Origin: Bacillota bacterium | GTDB lineage: Bacteria > Bacillota > Clostridia > Oscillospirales > Ruminococcaceae | Direction of reading: 5' to 3' | DNA: 64,000 nt | Assembly: GCA_023396225.1 (NCBI GenBank) | Contig: JAEWWT010000010.1 | Span: 1 to 64,000, forward strand | Position numbers and translations under genes: made by a program | In this document: one piece after another, positions 25,488-34,594 of the stretch | Position numbering within the stretch: the first letter of the stretch is position 1 | Layout of the letters: each line of letters opens with the position of its first letter | The notes under the pieces: model-generated | Told to the model about the DNA's origin: nothing | Database searches by the model: none | The model's input: only the letters and a program-made list of their open reading frames with translations

Positions 25488-27428
25488 TTGAATAGTAAAT
25501 ATACACTTGAATTTGATAAGATACTTAAAATGATGAGCGAATATGCACTTACAGATAAAGCAAAAAATAAAATTTCTGAACTTTCACCGTTTTTAAGGGA
25601 AAGTGAAGTAAGGCTTGCAGGTGAGGAAACAACAGAGGCAAGAACAATTCTGGATACTGTCGGAAATCCTCCGCTTACAGCTATGAAAAACACAGAGAAA
25701 TATCTGGAGACAGCAAACAAGGGGGGAATGCTTGACGCTAAAGAGCTTACTGAATTCCAGCAGTTCCTTTCCTCATGCAGACGACTGAAAGCATTTCTGA
25801 AAAAGTCAGAGGTAACCGATACAAAGATTTCATATTATGGCAACACAATAGACAGCCTTGAGCTTTTGTATGATGAAATAGACAGATGTATCCGTAATGA
25901 ACAGGTTGACAGTACCGCTTCAAATACCCTTCGTGATATACGTAGGAAAATTGAAAATACCAACAGCCAGATAAAAGCGAAGCTTGATTCTATTCTAAAA
26001 GGCAGAAAAGAATATTTTTCAGATGGCTTTGTTTCTAACCGAAGCGGACATTATACTCTACCTGTGAAAAAGGATTATAAGAATCAGGTTGCAGGCTCTG
26101 TAATAGATATTTCTGCAACGGGAGCAACATATTTCATTGAACCGTCTGCAATTGCAAAATATCGTGAGGATCTGTCAGCACTTGAAATAGCCGAAATGCA
26201 GGAGATTAATAAAATTCTATATGGAATTACATGCTGCATAGATGATTTCAGAACTGAAATAAAGCTTAATATTGAAGCAATAGAAACACTTGATTTCATA
26301 TTTGCAAAAGGCAAACTAAGCTGTGAAATGAAAGCTGTCCCTGCAAAAATAAATACAAAAAGTTATATAAAAATAGCAGGTGGAAAGCACCCTCTTCTCA
26401 AGCAATCTGAATGTGTACCACTTGATTTTCAGCTTGGAAATGGAATAAAGGGTATTGTAATTACAGGCCCTAATACGGGAGGAAAAACTGTAGCACTCAA
26501 AACTGTCGGTTTATTTATAATGATGGCGCAATGCGGACTTCATGTACCATGTACTGAAGCAGATTTGTGTATGACAGGAAGCATATTATGCGACATCGGC
26601 GACGGTCAGAGTATATCTGAAAATCTTTCTACTTTTTCAGCACATATAAAAAATGTAATTGAGATACTTGACAACACCAATGATGAGTCGCTTGTTCTTC
26701 TGGACGAACTCGGATCAGGAACAGATCCTGCTGAGGGTATGGGAATTGCAGTATCAATTCTTGAGGAGTTAAAAAACAGAAACTGCCTTTTTGTTGCTAC
26801 AACACATTATCCTGAGGTCAAGGAATATGCAGAAAAAGCTGAGGGACTTATCAATGCAAGAATGACATTTGACCGTGAAACCCTCGCGCCTTTGTATCAG
26901 CTTAAAATCGGCGAGGCAGGGGAAAGCTGTGCGCTGTACATTGCAAAAAGACTTGGCTTTCCGAAAAATATGCTAAAACGGGCATACGAAGAGGCTTACA
27001 AGGATCATGATTCTGTACGGAAAACAGCCACTAATGCAGATTTCCTTGACAATTATTCTGAAGAAACATCACTAAAGAAAGTTTCATCTGGAAGGATTAT
27101 AAAGCAGTCAGAGAAGAAAGCACCGGTACAAAGCCATGCAGAAAAATTTTCACTTGGTGACAGTGTTGTTGTTTATCCTGAAGGGAAAATCGGGATCATT
27201 TGTCAGACATCAAATGCAAAGGGTGAGCTTGGCGTAATGGTGAAGAAAAAGAAAAGCCTTGTCAACCATAAGAGAATCAAGCTCCATACTCCTGCAACAG
27301 AGCTTTATCCGCCTGATTATGATTTTTCAATAATATTTGATACAGTTGCAAACAGAAAAGCTCGGCATAAACTTGATAAGGGCCATCATCCTGATGTTGT
27401 TATACAGGTTGAGGGCGAATTAAAATAA
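25488..27428 (+). CDS. MutS2-like ATPase without Smr domain
   Basis: A 646-residue MutS-family protein: helical core and clamp (about 1-280), then the ATPase with Walker A GPNTGGKTVALKT, the CDIGDGQSISENLSTFS signature and Walker B LVLLDELGSGTDP. MutS2 proteins are usually near 780 residues and end in an Smr nuclease domain; here the C-terminus stops about 50 residues after a small KOW-like segment (LGDSVVVYPEGKIGIICQ) with no Smr LDLRG motif. It may act on stalled or collided ribosomes or on branched DNA without cutting. The apparent GTG at 25479 lies inside the ribosome binding site, so TTG at 25488 is preferred. Confidence 0.85.
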   Translation: MNSKYTLEFDKILKMMSEYALTDKAKNKISELSPFLRESEVRLAGEETTEARTILDTVGNPPLTAMKNTEKYLETANKGGMLDAKELTEFQQFLSSCRRLKAFLKKSEVTDTKISYYGNTIDSLELLYDEIDRCIRNEQVDSTASNTLRDIRRKIENTNSQIKAKLDSILKGRKEYFSDGFVSNRSGHYTLPVKKDYKNQVAGSVIDISATGATYFIEPSAIAKYREDLSALEIAEMQEINKILYGITCCIDDFRTEIKLNIEAIETLDFIFAKGKLSCEMKAVPAKINTKSYIKIAGGKHPLLKQSECVPLDFQLGNGIKGIVITGPNTGGKTVALKTVGLFIMMAQCGLHVPCTEADLCMTGSILCDIGDGQSISENLSTFSAHIKNVIEILDNTNDESLVLLDELGSGTDPAEGMGIAVSILEELKNRNCLFVATTHYPEVKEYAEKAEGLINARMTFDRETLAPLYQLKIGEAGESCALYIAKRLGFPKNMLKRAYEEAYKDHDSVRKTATNADFLDNYSEETSLKKVSSGRIIKQSEKKAPVQSHAEKFSLGDSVVVYPEGKIGIICQTSNAKGELGVMVKKKKSLVNHKRIKLHTPATELYPPDYDFSIIFDTVANRKARHKLDKGHHPDVVIQVEGELK

Positions 27429-27453
27429 TTTATATTATGAGAGGAATTATGTT

Positions 27454-28152
27454 ATGATAGATTTTAACGATAAATATATAAAAGAAAATCTTATGGGGCC
27501 AAACTGTATAAAAGTACTTGAAGAGTTTTCAAAGGAAATTGACTTAAAGCCAAACATGCGTGTACTTGATTTAGGATGCGGAAGCGGACTTACGTCAATG
27601 TATCTTGCCAAGACGTTCAATATTCAGGTGTTTGCTACGGATTTATGGATTTCTGCTTCTGATAACTATAACCGTTTCAAGGAACTGGGCTTTGAACACA
27701 ATATTATACCGATTCATGCAGATGCCAATGATTTGCCTTTTGCAGATGAATATTTTGATGCTGTTATAAGCGTTGATTCATATCATTACTTTGGTCGCAA
27801 TGATGAATATCTTGATAAAAACCTGCTTCCACTTGTTAAACAAGGAGGTAAAATATTGATTATTTTACCAGGGATGAAAAAAGATATTCACAATAATATT
27901 CCACCCGAGATGCTTCTGTCATGGACACCAGAAGAATTAGATACAATACATGACGCTAAATATTGGACAAATATAATGAGTAAAAGCAAAAGTTCGGAAA
28001 TAGTTTCAGTTTTAGAAAGTAAAAGGTTTAATGAATGTTGGGATGAATGGCTTGAATGTGATAACGAATATGCAGTTAAAGACAGAAAAGCAATGTCAGC
28101 AGGTGCAGGGGAATATATGAATTTACTTGCTTTTGTACTATGTAAAAAATAA
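27454..28152 (+). CDS. Class I SAM-dependent methyltransferase
   Basis: The 232-residue protein has the SAM-binding motif I LDLGCGSGLTSMYLA near residue 40, acidic residue ATDLW on the next strand, and motif LPFADEYFDAVISVDSYHYFG. The remainder resembles the UbiE/small-molecule methyltransferase group. GAGAGGA precedes the ATG. It is 25 bases after the mutS2-like gene and shares its terminator. The substrate is unknown. Confidence 0.83.
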   Translation: MIDFNDKYIKENLMGPNCIKVLEEFSKEIDLKPNMRVLDLGCGSGLTSMYLAKTFNIQVFATDLWISASDNYNRFKELGFEHNIIPIHADANDLPFADEYFDAVISVDSYHYFGRNDEYLDKNLLPLVKQGGKILIILPGMKKDIHNNIPPEMLLSWTPEELDTIHDAKYWTNIMSKSKSSEIVSVLESKRFNECWDEWLECDNEYAVKDRKAMSAGAGEYMNLLAFVLCKK

Positions 28153-28166
28153 GTATAATGTAAAAA

Positions 28167-28212
28167 AAACAAGGCTGCAAACCGTTTTACCGGTTCGCAG
28201 CCTTGTTTTTTA
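28167..28212. terminator. Bidirectional terminator
   Basis: AAACAAGGCTGC/GCAGCCTTGTTTT with inner AACCG/CGGTT stem, between the convergent methyltransferase and MBL genes. Confidence 0.85.
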
Positions 28213-28233
28213 TTATTACAGCTACAGCTTCTC

Positions 28234-28965
28234 TTATTTTATTTCATCAGGTTTATAATATCCGTAATGTGAAGTAAGTATAAGTTCACTTCTGTCAAAA
28301 ACAGGTTTTAGGTTGCTTGTTGTTGCTTCAGCCGTTTCTTCATCCATTGTGTAGGGATGAATGGAAATAACATTGTCTGCTACCTTGAAAGCGTCTCCAG
28401 TAAACAGATACTTATCGTCAAGGAGATACACCATTGAACCGGTTGTATGACCCGGAGCATCAATGCATTCTACTGTGTGACCATTGATTTCAATATTTTC
28501 GCCGTTTTCAAGCCATGTCATATCATCTATGCTCACGCCGGCAGGCAAGCGATTATTGCTGAAACTATTACGCTTTGTGGTTCCGTCAATCATTTGCTTT
28601 TCATTTTTACTTAAATATACCTTTGCATTCTTAAAGTTATTAAGAGATACCATATGGTCATAGTCAGTATGTGTAATGAAAACATATTTAATATCATCAG
28701 GGTTAATTGCCATCTCATTCATGCTGGTCAATAATGCGGCACTGTCAGAGCCTGTATCAATTATTATGTAACCATCACCGGTGTCATAAAAGTAAACGCC
28801 GCTAGTATTATTTCTTATTGCTGTTATTCCTGTGTCCCCAATTTTTCCTGTTGCAGCAGGGGTCATTGAATAAGTTGGCAAGAAAAAAGTCACACCGACT
28901 ACAACTGCTGCTATAATCAATAGCAGTACGATGGATAGTACTATTATTAGTTTCTTATGTTTCAT
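28234..28965 (-). CDS. Membrane-anchored MBL-fold metallo-hydrolase
   Basis: The 243-residue protein has one N-terminal hydrophobic helix (residues 5-29), probably an anchor or signal, then a metallo-beta-lactamase fold: HTDYDHM is the metal motif (HxDxxH pattern with His, Asp and His), DAPGHTTGSM the third-ligand region and LFTGDAF the bridging Asp. The substrate is unknown; the family includes lactonases and thioesterases. AGGAGGACG precedes the ATG. It lies 39 bases downstream of the DUF2099 gene on the same strand. Confidence 0.82.
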   Translation of the reverse strand: MKHKKLIIVLSIVLLLIIAAVVVGVTFFLPTYSMTPAATGKIGDTGITAIRNNTSGVYFYDTGDGYIIIDTGSDSAALLTSMNEMAINPDDIKYVFITHTDYDHMVSLNNFKNAKVYLSKNEKQMIDGTTKRNSFSNNRLPAGVSIDDMTWLENGENIEINGHTVECIDAPGHTTGSMVYLLDDKYLFTGDAFKVADNVISIHPYTMDEETAEATTSNLKPVFDRSELILTSHYGYYKPDEIK

Positions 28966-29004
28966 GTTTCGTCCTCCTAAATAATTTTTATTGTGCTTAA
29001 GATT

Positions 29005-30300
29005 TTATATACAAGGGAAGGGGCAATCTGTACAAGGGCTTAAAGATTGTTTTATTGCCTTTGTAAAATGACCGTTCTCATTATAAATAACTGTTCGATT
29101 ATCTCCGCTTATAAGATTTACAGAATCCAGATCAATGTTTTCATCCCGTGATTTTGCAAGTTTATAAAGATGATTTTTCACTAAACCCCATCCGTTTTCC
29201 GTAAGAATATATACAGGTATTTTTACGCCAACCTGAGCAATTGCATTTGGTTCAATAAACTCTTTTACAGCTAGTGATGAACAAGAGCATACCAGATCAG
29301 CATATTGCATTATGTACTTTGCTACTTCTTTTTTAAGTCCGGTTGAGCAAAGTGCAAATTTATAAATTGTAATTTCATCTGACTGAAGCTTGTTAATTTC
29401 TTCAAGAATACTGTTATCCTGCCATGCAACAGAAACTGCTATCTTTTTATATCCTAAGGAAATAGCTTTTTTTACTCCTTCAAGCTGGTCAATAATTGCT
29501 GTGTTTGGGAAAACAAGTATGATGTCAGCGTCTACTGCTGTCCGAGTAAGTTCTGCTGATGGGCTTGTTGCAAATAAGCCTGTCATGCGCTTTACAGCAC
29601 CCTGGGTGTTGCTTTGATTTGTGGTAATTATAGTTCCAAGGTTGTTTGAAACAATAACAGCCGCGTCAATAAGGTTAGCTTCAAAAGCAGAACTTATTGT
29701 TTCAGACGCACCAAATAAAACATTTACCTCACAAGAATTCAGAGGTCGGGATGTGTCAAAATATCCGCCCTTGATTACAACTTCATTAATTAAATTACAC
29801 ATTAAACTTGCAGAATCAGGTACACCCTTTGAAACCATTTCAAGCAGTTGTGTGGCTGCTTTTCCTCCAACCTCGGTAAGCAGGTTTTTCATCAGCGGGC
29901 AGTATTGTATTGGAATAGGAGTAGCATGAACTGCGGTAAGCTTTCCATCAACTCGTTTAAGGTAAATGAAACTTCCGAACATGCGGGTGATATGTACTTC
30001 ATTTTCTTCATAAAAAGATTGCAATGCGCTAAGAACAAGTGAGATAAATAAATCTATTTTCTGAGTATCAGAAATTCTAACTCTCAGGTATTGCTTTTCA
30101 AGTGCAAAGTCTTGAACAACTTTTTCGTTCAGTATTTTTTCAGCTGAATTAAAAATATTTTTTGCTTCTTTTTCATTAAGGATTTCGTCTTTCTCGAAAT
30201 CATTGAAATATTGCTTAAAATCAATATATCTTATTCTGAAATTAATATCGTTAAAGCCATTGCTATGTATTATTTGATATTCCGGCTGGTAAGTCAACAT
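29005..30300 (-). CDS. DUF2099 protein, similar to methanogenesis marker protein 8
   Basis: The 431-residue soluble protein has a central segment VLFGASETISSAFEANLIDAAVIVSNNLGTIIT (key words FGASE and LIDAAV) and a following QGAVKRMTGLFATSP segment that match my memory of the DUF2099/methanogenesis marker 8 family, named in methanogenic archaea but also present in some anaerobic Firmicutes. The C-terminus ends in a Cys cluster CTDCPFPC, a possible metal site. ATG 30300 is chosen since the in-frame ATG at 30312 falls in the ribosome binding region. It stands next to cobalamin uptake and methyl-transfer genes, which hints at a corrinoid or methyl-group role. Confidence 0.65.
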   Translation of the reverse strand: MLTYQPEYQIIHSNGFNDINFRIRYIDFKQYFNDFEKDEILNEKEAKNIFNSAEKILNEKVVQDFALEKQYLRVRISDTQKIDLFISLVLSALQSFYEENEVHITRMFGSFIYLKRVDGKLTAVHATPIPIQYCPLMKNLLTEVGGKAATQLLEMVSKGVPDSASLMCNLINEVVIKGGYFDTSRPLNSCEVNVLFGASETISSAFEANLIDAAVIVSNNLGTIITTNQSNTQGAVKRMTGLFATSPSAELTRTAVDADIILVFPNTAIIDQLEGVKKAISLGYKKIAVSVAWQDNSILEEINKLQSDEITIYKFALCSTGLKKEVAKYIMQYADLVCSCSSLAVKEFIEPNAIAQVGVKIPVYILTENGWGLVKNHLYKLAKSRDENIDLDSVNLISGDNRTVIYNENGHFTKAIKQSLSPCTDCPFPCI

Positions 30301-30376
30301 ATTAATCTCCATTCATTTTTTGCTATTGTCTCCTGTTAAGTTGTGTTTCCCTTGATGTATATGTTTTTAAAAGCTA

Positions 30377-30407
30377 AAGCCGTAAAAGCATGTACTCTTA
30401 CGGCTTA
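30377..30407 (-). terminator. Terminator after the ECF S-component gene
   Basis: AAGCCGTAA (30377-30385) pairs with TTACGGCTT (30399-30407). It lies between the ECF S gene and the DUF2099 gene and reads on the minus strand into TTAGCTTTT. Confidence 0.6.
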
Positions 30408-30484
30408 TTTACATATTACCACATAATGTTTTACTTTTCAACCAAATTTTGTGTGAAATTTATGTGAAAGCTGTTAATTAAATA

Positions 30485-31012
30485 TTAGCCTGCCCCTGTA
30501 TTCCTTGAAAAAACTTCATCAAGCGGCTTAAAAAGAATCAGCGTTAAAATAAAGTTTGACACGCAATGAATAAGGTCGAATGGTATGCCGGAAATCCACC
30601 AGCTGAATGCCATAGAGAGCGAATCAATAAAAATGTAGACCACTGAACAAAGCAATCCGAAGATTAGCCCGAATAGTCCTGTTATCACTGCCCATAAAAG
30701 CAATGAGTTGTTTTTCCTGAAAATATATGCTATCAATGCAAGACTGAACCAGATGTATCCGTACATTATAGTCCAAGGGCCGAATCCCCAGTGAATATAT
30801 TCAAGCAGAACAAACACAGGGATTACATAAATTATTTTACTTTTAAAATGTCTTGTAAACAAAACAATCAGAAGTGTGACAAGCTCAACGTTAGGAAGAA
30901 ATGCAAGGGCAATTTTTACGGCTTCAAGAGTTGCAACCATTAAAGCTATCAGCACAATATCGTAAATTTTCAGCCTTGCTTTACTGTCCTTACTCTGCAC
31001 TTGCTGTTTCAT
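30485..31012 (-). CDS. ECF transporter S component, probably for cobalamin
   Basis: The 175-residue integral membrane protein has about six hydrophobic helices, the usual number for S components of energy-coupling-factor importers. LIALMVATLEAVKIAL near the N-terminus is the A-x-x-x-A-type helix that contacts the T subunit. It overlaps the DUF4430 gene by 23 bases, and that partner carries the transcobalamin-like domain, so B12 or a precursor is the likely ligand. No EcfA or EcfT genes are in the window, so it presumably shares a common module. Confidence 0.75.
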   Translation of the reverse strand: MKQQVQSKDSKARLKIYDIVLIALMVATLEAVKIALAFLPNVELVTLLIVLFTRHFKSKIIYVIPVFVLLEYIHWGFGPWTIMYGYIWFSLALIAYIFRKNNSLLLWAVITGLFGLIFGLLCSVVYIFIDSLSMAFSWWISGIPFDLIHCVSNFILTLILFKPLDEVFSRNTGAG

Positions 31013-31415
31013 ATTTTAAAGAAAAGCTGTCATTGTCATGTACAGGCTCGCTATCAATTCCATTGTTTGCATATTCTCCATTTGTATAGATAGACCAATA
31101 TGCCTCGTCATCTTCATAATCAGCAGTAACACCGTTTATGGATTTAATATAAAGTCCATATTCGCTTTCTTCTCCTTCAATAGTTAAGCCTTCAATTTCT
31201 TCAAGTGCCTGTCGTAAATATTCAGCATCGGTATTGTGGTTATATACTGTTGAAGCACCTGTGTTGTCAACGATTTCAACTGTTATGGTCTTTTCTCCTC
31301 CAGTAGTCTTTGGGCGAAAAATAAAATATACCGTTCCAAATACAGCAATCAAAACTGCCAGTACTACAACGCCTATGATTACAGGCTTTTTGCTTGTTTG
31401 TTTTGTTTTATTCAT
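30990..31415 (-). CDS. DUF4430 (transcobalamin C-terminal-like) lipid- or membrane-anchored protein
   Basis: The 141-residue protein has an N-terminal hydrophobic anchor (residues 11-32) and an extracellular domain with the DUF4430 pattern: VTVEIVDNTGASTVYNHNTDAEYLRQALEE at the start and YWSIYTNGEYANNGIDSEPVHDNDSFSLKYE at the end. This domain matches the C-terminal part of transcobalamin and often accompanies ECF cobalamin transporters. It probably captures corrinoid outside the cell for the S component encoded next. AGAGGGG precedes the start. Confidence 0.8.
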   Translation of the reverse strand: MNKTKQTSKKPVIIGVVVLAVLIAVFGTVYFIFRPKTTGGEKTITVEIVDNTGASTVYNHNTDAEYLRQALEEIEGLTIEGEESEYGLYIKSINGVTADYEDDEAYWSIYTNGEYANNGIDSEPVHDNDSFSLKYETASAE

Positions 31416-31436
31416 TATAAAAAATCCCCTCTGTTT

Positions 31437-31554
31437 ACAAAGTCAATACTGAACAATACGTTTCTGTCGATTTTCAAAACAGGCTCAGTAATGTATTTTC
31501 GCTGTTTCTCAAAGCGTCGAAACGCAGCATGAGGCTTTGTGTGGTATTGTCCTA
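31437..31554. mobile_element. MITE-like element E3
   Basis: About 118 bases homologous to E2 throughout (about four bases in five identical by eye), with weaker terminal repeats (TCAATACTGAACAA / TTGTGTGGTATTGTCC). Its end overlaps the last codon and stop of metH (TAG at 31552-31554), so the insertion may have supplied the stop. It separates metH from the cobalamin uptake pair. Confidence 0.65.
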
Positions 31555-33945
31555 AATCATACCCTTGTCAAATAAATTATTTGCATATCGTACTGAACCC
31601 ATAGCGTCCTTTGAGTAAAAATCAGCACCTATCATGTCAGCATATTCCTGCGTTAAAACTGCTCCGCCAACCATGACATAGCAGTCAGCACCACTTTTAC
31701 GAAGTAATTTTATTGTTTCTTCCATATTCACAACGGTAGTTGTCATAAGCGCACTTAATCCAACTAGTTTAACTTTTTCACGCAGAACGGTTTCAACAAT
31801 AACTTCTGGTGCAACATCTTTCCCTAAATCAATGACATCAAAACCATAGTTTTGCAAAAGAACCTTGACAATGTTTTTTCCAATGTCATGTATATCTCCC
31901 TTGACAGTTGCAATCACAATTTTTGACTTGGATTGTCCTGCTTTACCGCTCTTTTCAAGGGTGAATCTTATTGTGTCAAAAGCTGACTTTGCAGCTTCAG
32001 CACTCATAAGAAGCTGTGGCAGAAACAGTTTCTTTTCCTCAAACCCCTTTCCTACCGTGTCAAGAGCAGGGATAAGGTGTTTGTCTATTACAGACAAAGC
32101 TTCCTCGGTTTCAAGAAGCTTTGCAGTAGCCTTTGAAGCACTTTCGCCCATGCCTTTTACAATTGCATCAAACAGTGACATTTCGCTATTCTGAGCAGGT
32201 TTTGCAGTTGTTTCCGCGGCAGTTCCGCTGTACTTGGAAATATAGTTAAGACATTGAGGGTCCTCGCCGATAAGCGTACAATAACTGTAGTATGCACTCA
32301 TAAGTACTTCACTTGATGGGTTTACAATTCCTGCACTAAGTCCTGAATTCATTGCCATAGTAAAAAATGTTGATGTGATTTTCTCACGCATAGGAAGACC
32401 AAAGCTGATATTTGAAACTCCGAGAACAGTATGAACAGAAAGCTCATTTCTTACTTTTCTCAGCGCATCAAGAGTAATCTTGCCGTTCATATCTCCAGTA
32501 CTAACTGTCATTACAAGAGTATCAATGACAAGATCCTTTTTATCAATGCCATATTCTTTTGCACAGGCAATAATCTTTTCAGCTATCTTAATACGTCCCT
32601 CAGCAGTATCAGGAATACCGTTTTCATCAAGAGTAAGGCAGACAACTACGCCGCCGTATTTTTTAACAAGAGGGAAAACAGCATCCATAGATTCTTTCTT
32701 GCCGTTCACGCTGTTTATCATAGCCTTGCCGTTATAGATACGCAAACCTCTTTCCATTGCAGTAATATCTGTAGTATCAATCTGTAAAGGAAGTGAAAGG
32801 ATTGCCTGAATGCCTGTAACAGTTTTCTCCATTACTTCAACTTCATTTATTTCAGGAAGTCCGACATTAACGTCAAGAATGTCAGCACCGTTTTCTTCTT
32901 CTGTAATGCCTTCCTTGAAGATGTATTCAAAATCATTGTTACGCAAAGCCTGTTTGAACTTTGATTTTCCAGTAGGATTGATTCTCTCACCAATAATAAG
33001 TGGCTTTGTGCCAAAGGTTACAGCGTGTGTATATGAAGAAACGACAGTATTATTCTTTTCTTCAACAGGAGTTAGCGTTAAATCCTTGCATAGTTTTACT
33101 GTTTCTGCTAAATGTTCAGGAGTTGTTCCACAGCAGCCGCCGACAATGTGCGCACCGTTTTCAACTATCTTCTTCATGCTTTCTGCAAATTCTTTAGGCT
33201 TGACTTCAAATACTGTCTGTCCGTTCTTTACAACAGGAAGTCCGGCATTCGGATTTACTACTATAGGCAGGGAAGTACAAGCTCTAAGCGTTACAAGAAG
33301 TTCAGCCATCTGAACAGGGCCAAGTCCACAGTTGAAACCTATTGCATCAACTCCAAGACCTTCAAGCATAGCAACAGCCGCCTCAATATTTCCTCCCGTA
33401 AGGAGCTTGCCGCTTTCATCAAATATCATTGTTACAACAATTGGAAGGCTTGAATTTTCTTTTGCAGCGAGAACAGCCGCCTTAATTTCATAAGTGTCAC
33501 TGACAGTTTCAATTAAAATAAGGTCAGCATCAGTCTTGCTGCCTGCAACAATTACTTCCTTGAAAGCATCATATGCATCATCAAATGACAGTTCACCAAT
33601 AGGTTTAAGAAGCTTCCCCAACGAGCCTATATCGAGAGCAGCAAGGGCCTCTTTTTTGCTTTCAAATATAGCCTGTTTTGCAATAGAAACACCCTCTTTT
33701 ACAAGTTGCTCTACTGAATAATCACTTCCGTCAAACTTAAAATGATTTACTCCGAAAGTGTTGGTTTTTATAATATTACAGCCGGCGTTCAGATATTGCT
33801 TGTGAATATCCTTTATCACATCAGGATGGATAACGTTCCATGTTTCAGGAAGTTCGCCTGCTTCAAGTCCTCTTGCCTGGAGCATTGTTCCCATAGCCCC
33901 GTCAAAAAACAGGATTTCTTTTCCGAGTTTTTCTTTAAATTTCAT
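31552..33945 (-). CDS. metH: Cobalamin-dependent methionine synthase, short form
   Basis: A 797-residue multidomain enzyme. Residues 1-290 are the homocysteine-binding barrel with zinc Cys in FNCGLGP and GGCCGTTP. About 315-560 is the methyl-tetrahydrofolate domain (IGERINPTG). About 590-670 is the B12 cap and about 675-797 the B12-binding domain with the lower-ligand motif DIHDIGKNIV. The usual C-terminal reactivation domain is missing and is encoded by the upstream overlapping gene. It makes methionine from homocysteine and methyl-tetrahydrofolate. ATG 33945 is chosen; GTG 33957 is also possible, as no strong ribosome binding site decides. Confidence 0.9.
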   Translation of the reverse strand: MKFKEKLGKEILFFDGAMGTMLQARGLEAGELPETWNVIHPDVIKDIHKQYLNAGCNIIKTNTFGVNHFKFDGSDYSVEQLVKEGVSIAKQAIFESKKEALAALDIGSLGKLLKPIGELSFDDAYDAFKEVIVAGSKTDADLILIETVSDTYEIKAAVLAAKENSSLPIVVTMIFDESGKLLTGGNIEAAVAMLEGLGVDAIGFNCGLGPVQMAELLVTLRACTSLPIVVNPNAGLPVVKNGQTVFEVKPKEFAESMKKIVENGAHIVGGCCGTTPEHLAETVKLCKDLTLTPVEEKNNTVVSSYTHAVTFGTKPLIIGERINPTGKSKFKQALRNNDFEYIFKEGITEEENGADILDVNVGLPEINEVEVMEKTVTGIQAILSLPLQIDTTDITAMERGLRIYNGKAMINSVNGKKESMDAVFPLVKKYGGVVVCLTLDENGIPDTAEGRIKIAEKIIACAKEYGIDKKDLVIDTLVMTVSTGDMNGKITLDALRKVRNELSVHTVLGVSNISFGLPMREKITSTFFTMAMNSGLSAGIVNPSSEVLMSAYYSYCTLIGEDPQCLNYISKYSGTAAETTAKPAQNSEMSLFDAIVKGMGESASKATAKLLETEEALSVIDKHLIPALDTVGKGFEEKKLFLPQLLMSAEAAKSAFDTIRFTLEKSGKAGQSKSKIVIATVKGDIHDIGKNIVKVLLQNYGFDVIDLGKDVAPEVIVETVLREKVKLVGLSALMTTTVVNMEETIKLLRKSGADCYVMVGGAVLTQEYADMIGADFYSKDAMGSVRYANNLFDKGMI

Positions 33946-34588
33946 TTCTGTACTCACAATCTTTTTTATTGCAATTGCTGCAGTTTTCTTTTTGGCTGGT
34001 ATCTGCCTTTTTACTGATTCCGATAACGGCTGTTACGCTTTTTGTCGGAACCATAAGGCACTCATCAGTAAGATAAATTCCTAAGTTTTTAGTTATTTCA
34101 AGCATTTTGAAAAAATCACGCTGATGTGAAAGTTCAAAATCACCATATCCTGCACTGAATCTAGGGCGGAGAAAATATCCGTCTTTCAGTTTTTCTTCTT
34201 TAATTAATTCCACAGTTTCATTGCAATATGCTTCAATAATCTCGGTGCTGACTGCTTGTGCAATAGCTGCCTTTGCTATTGACGTTACCTGATATCTGCG
34301 TATAAGAGCATCAGCTTCAGACCCTAAGGTTGCAGCAAAAAGTATTGCTTTGTCACAGCCATCAAGATTCTTTTTCAAGCCTTTGCTGTTTATCAGCATA
34401 CCACTATATCCGCCGATTTCCATCTTATCATCATTCATACAGAGAGGATATTCTCTGTACAAAGACTTTGGCGAAATAACGGACAAAAGCTTTTCTGTGA
34501 TTTCATCCACAATCATTTCTGTTTCTGTATCATATTGATTTTTCTTATATCCAAGGTATCTGAATATTTCAGATTTTCTTATTTCCAT
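33935..34588 (-). CDS. Methionine synthase activation domain protein (separate MetH reactivation subunit)
   Basis: The 217-residue protein matches the AdoMet-binding activation domain of MetH: YFLRPRFSAGYGDFELSHQRDFF contains the R-x-x-x-G-Y core, and the segment LMVPTKSVTAVIGISK follows. A Cys-rich tail (CSNCNKKDCEYRNEI) after about residue 200 may bind a metal. In E. coli this domain is fused to MetH and reduces and remethylates inactive cobalamin. Here it is a separate gene between metF and metH and overlaps metH, so the two probably associate. Confidence 0.85.
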   Translation of the reverse strand: MEIRKSEIFRYLGYKKNQYDTETEMIVDEITEKLLSVISPKSLYREYPLCMNDDKMEIGGYSGMLINSKGLKKNLDGCDKAILFAATLGSEADALIRRYQVTSIAKAAIAQAVSTEIIEAYCNETVELIKEEKLKDGYFLRPRFSAGYGDFELSHQRDFFKMLEITKNLGIYLTDECLMVPTKSVTAVIGISKKADTSQKENCSNCNKKDCEYRNEI

Positions 34589-34594
34589 TAAATA

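Noticed and set aside
31416..31440. Cobalamin riboswitch in front of the DUF4430/ECF pair
   Set aside because: Only 24 bases separate the gene from element E3, and no B12-box-like sequence was seen.
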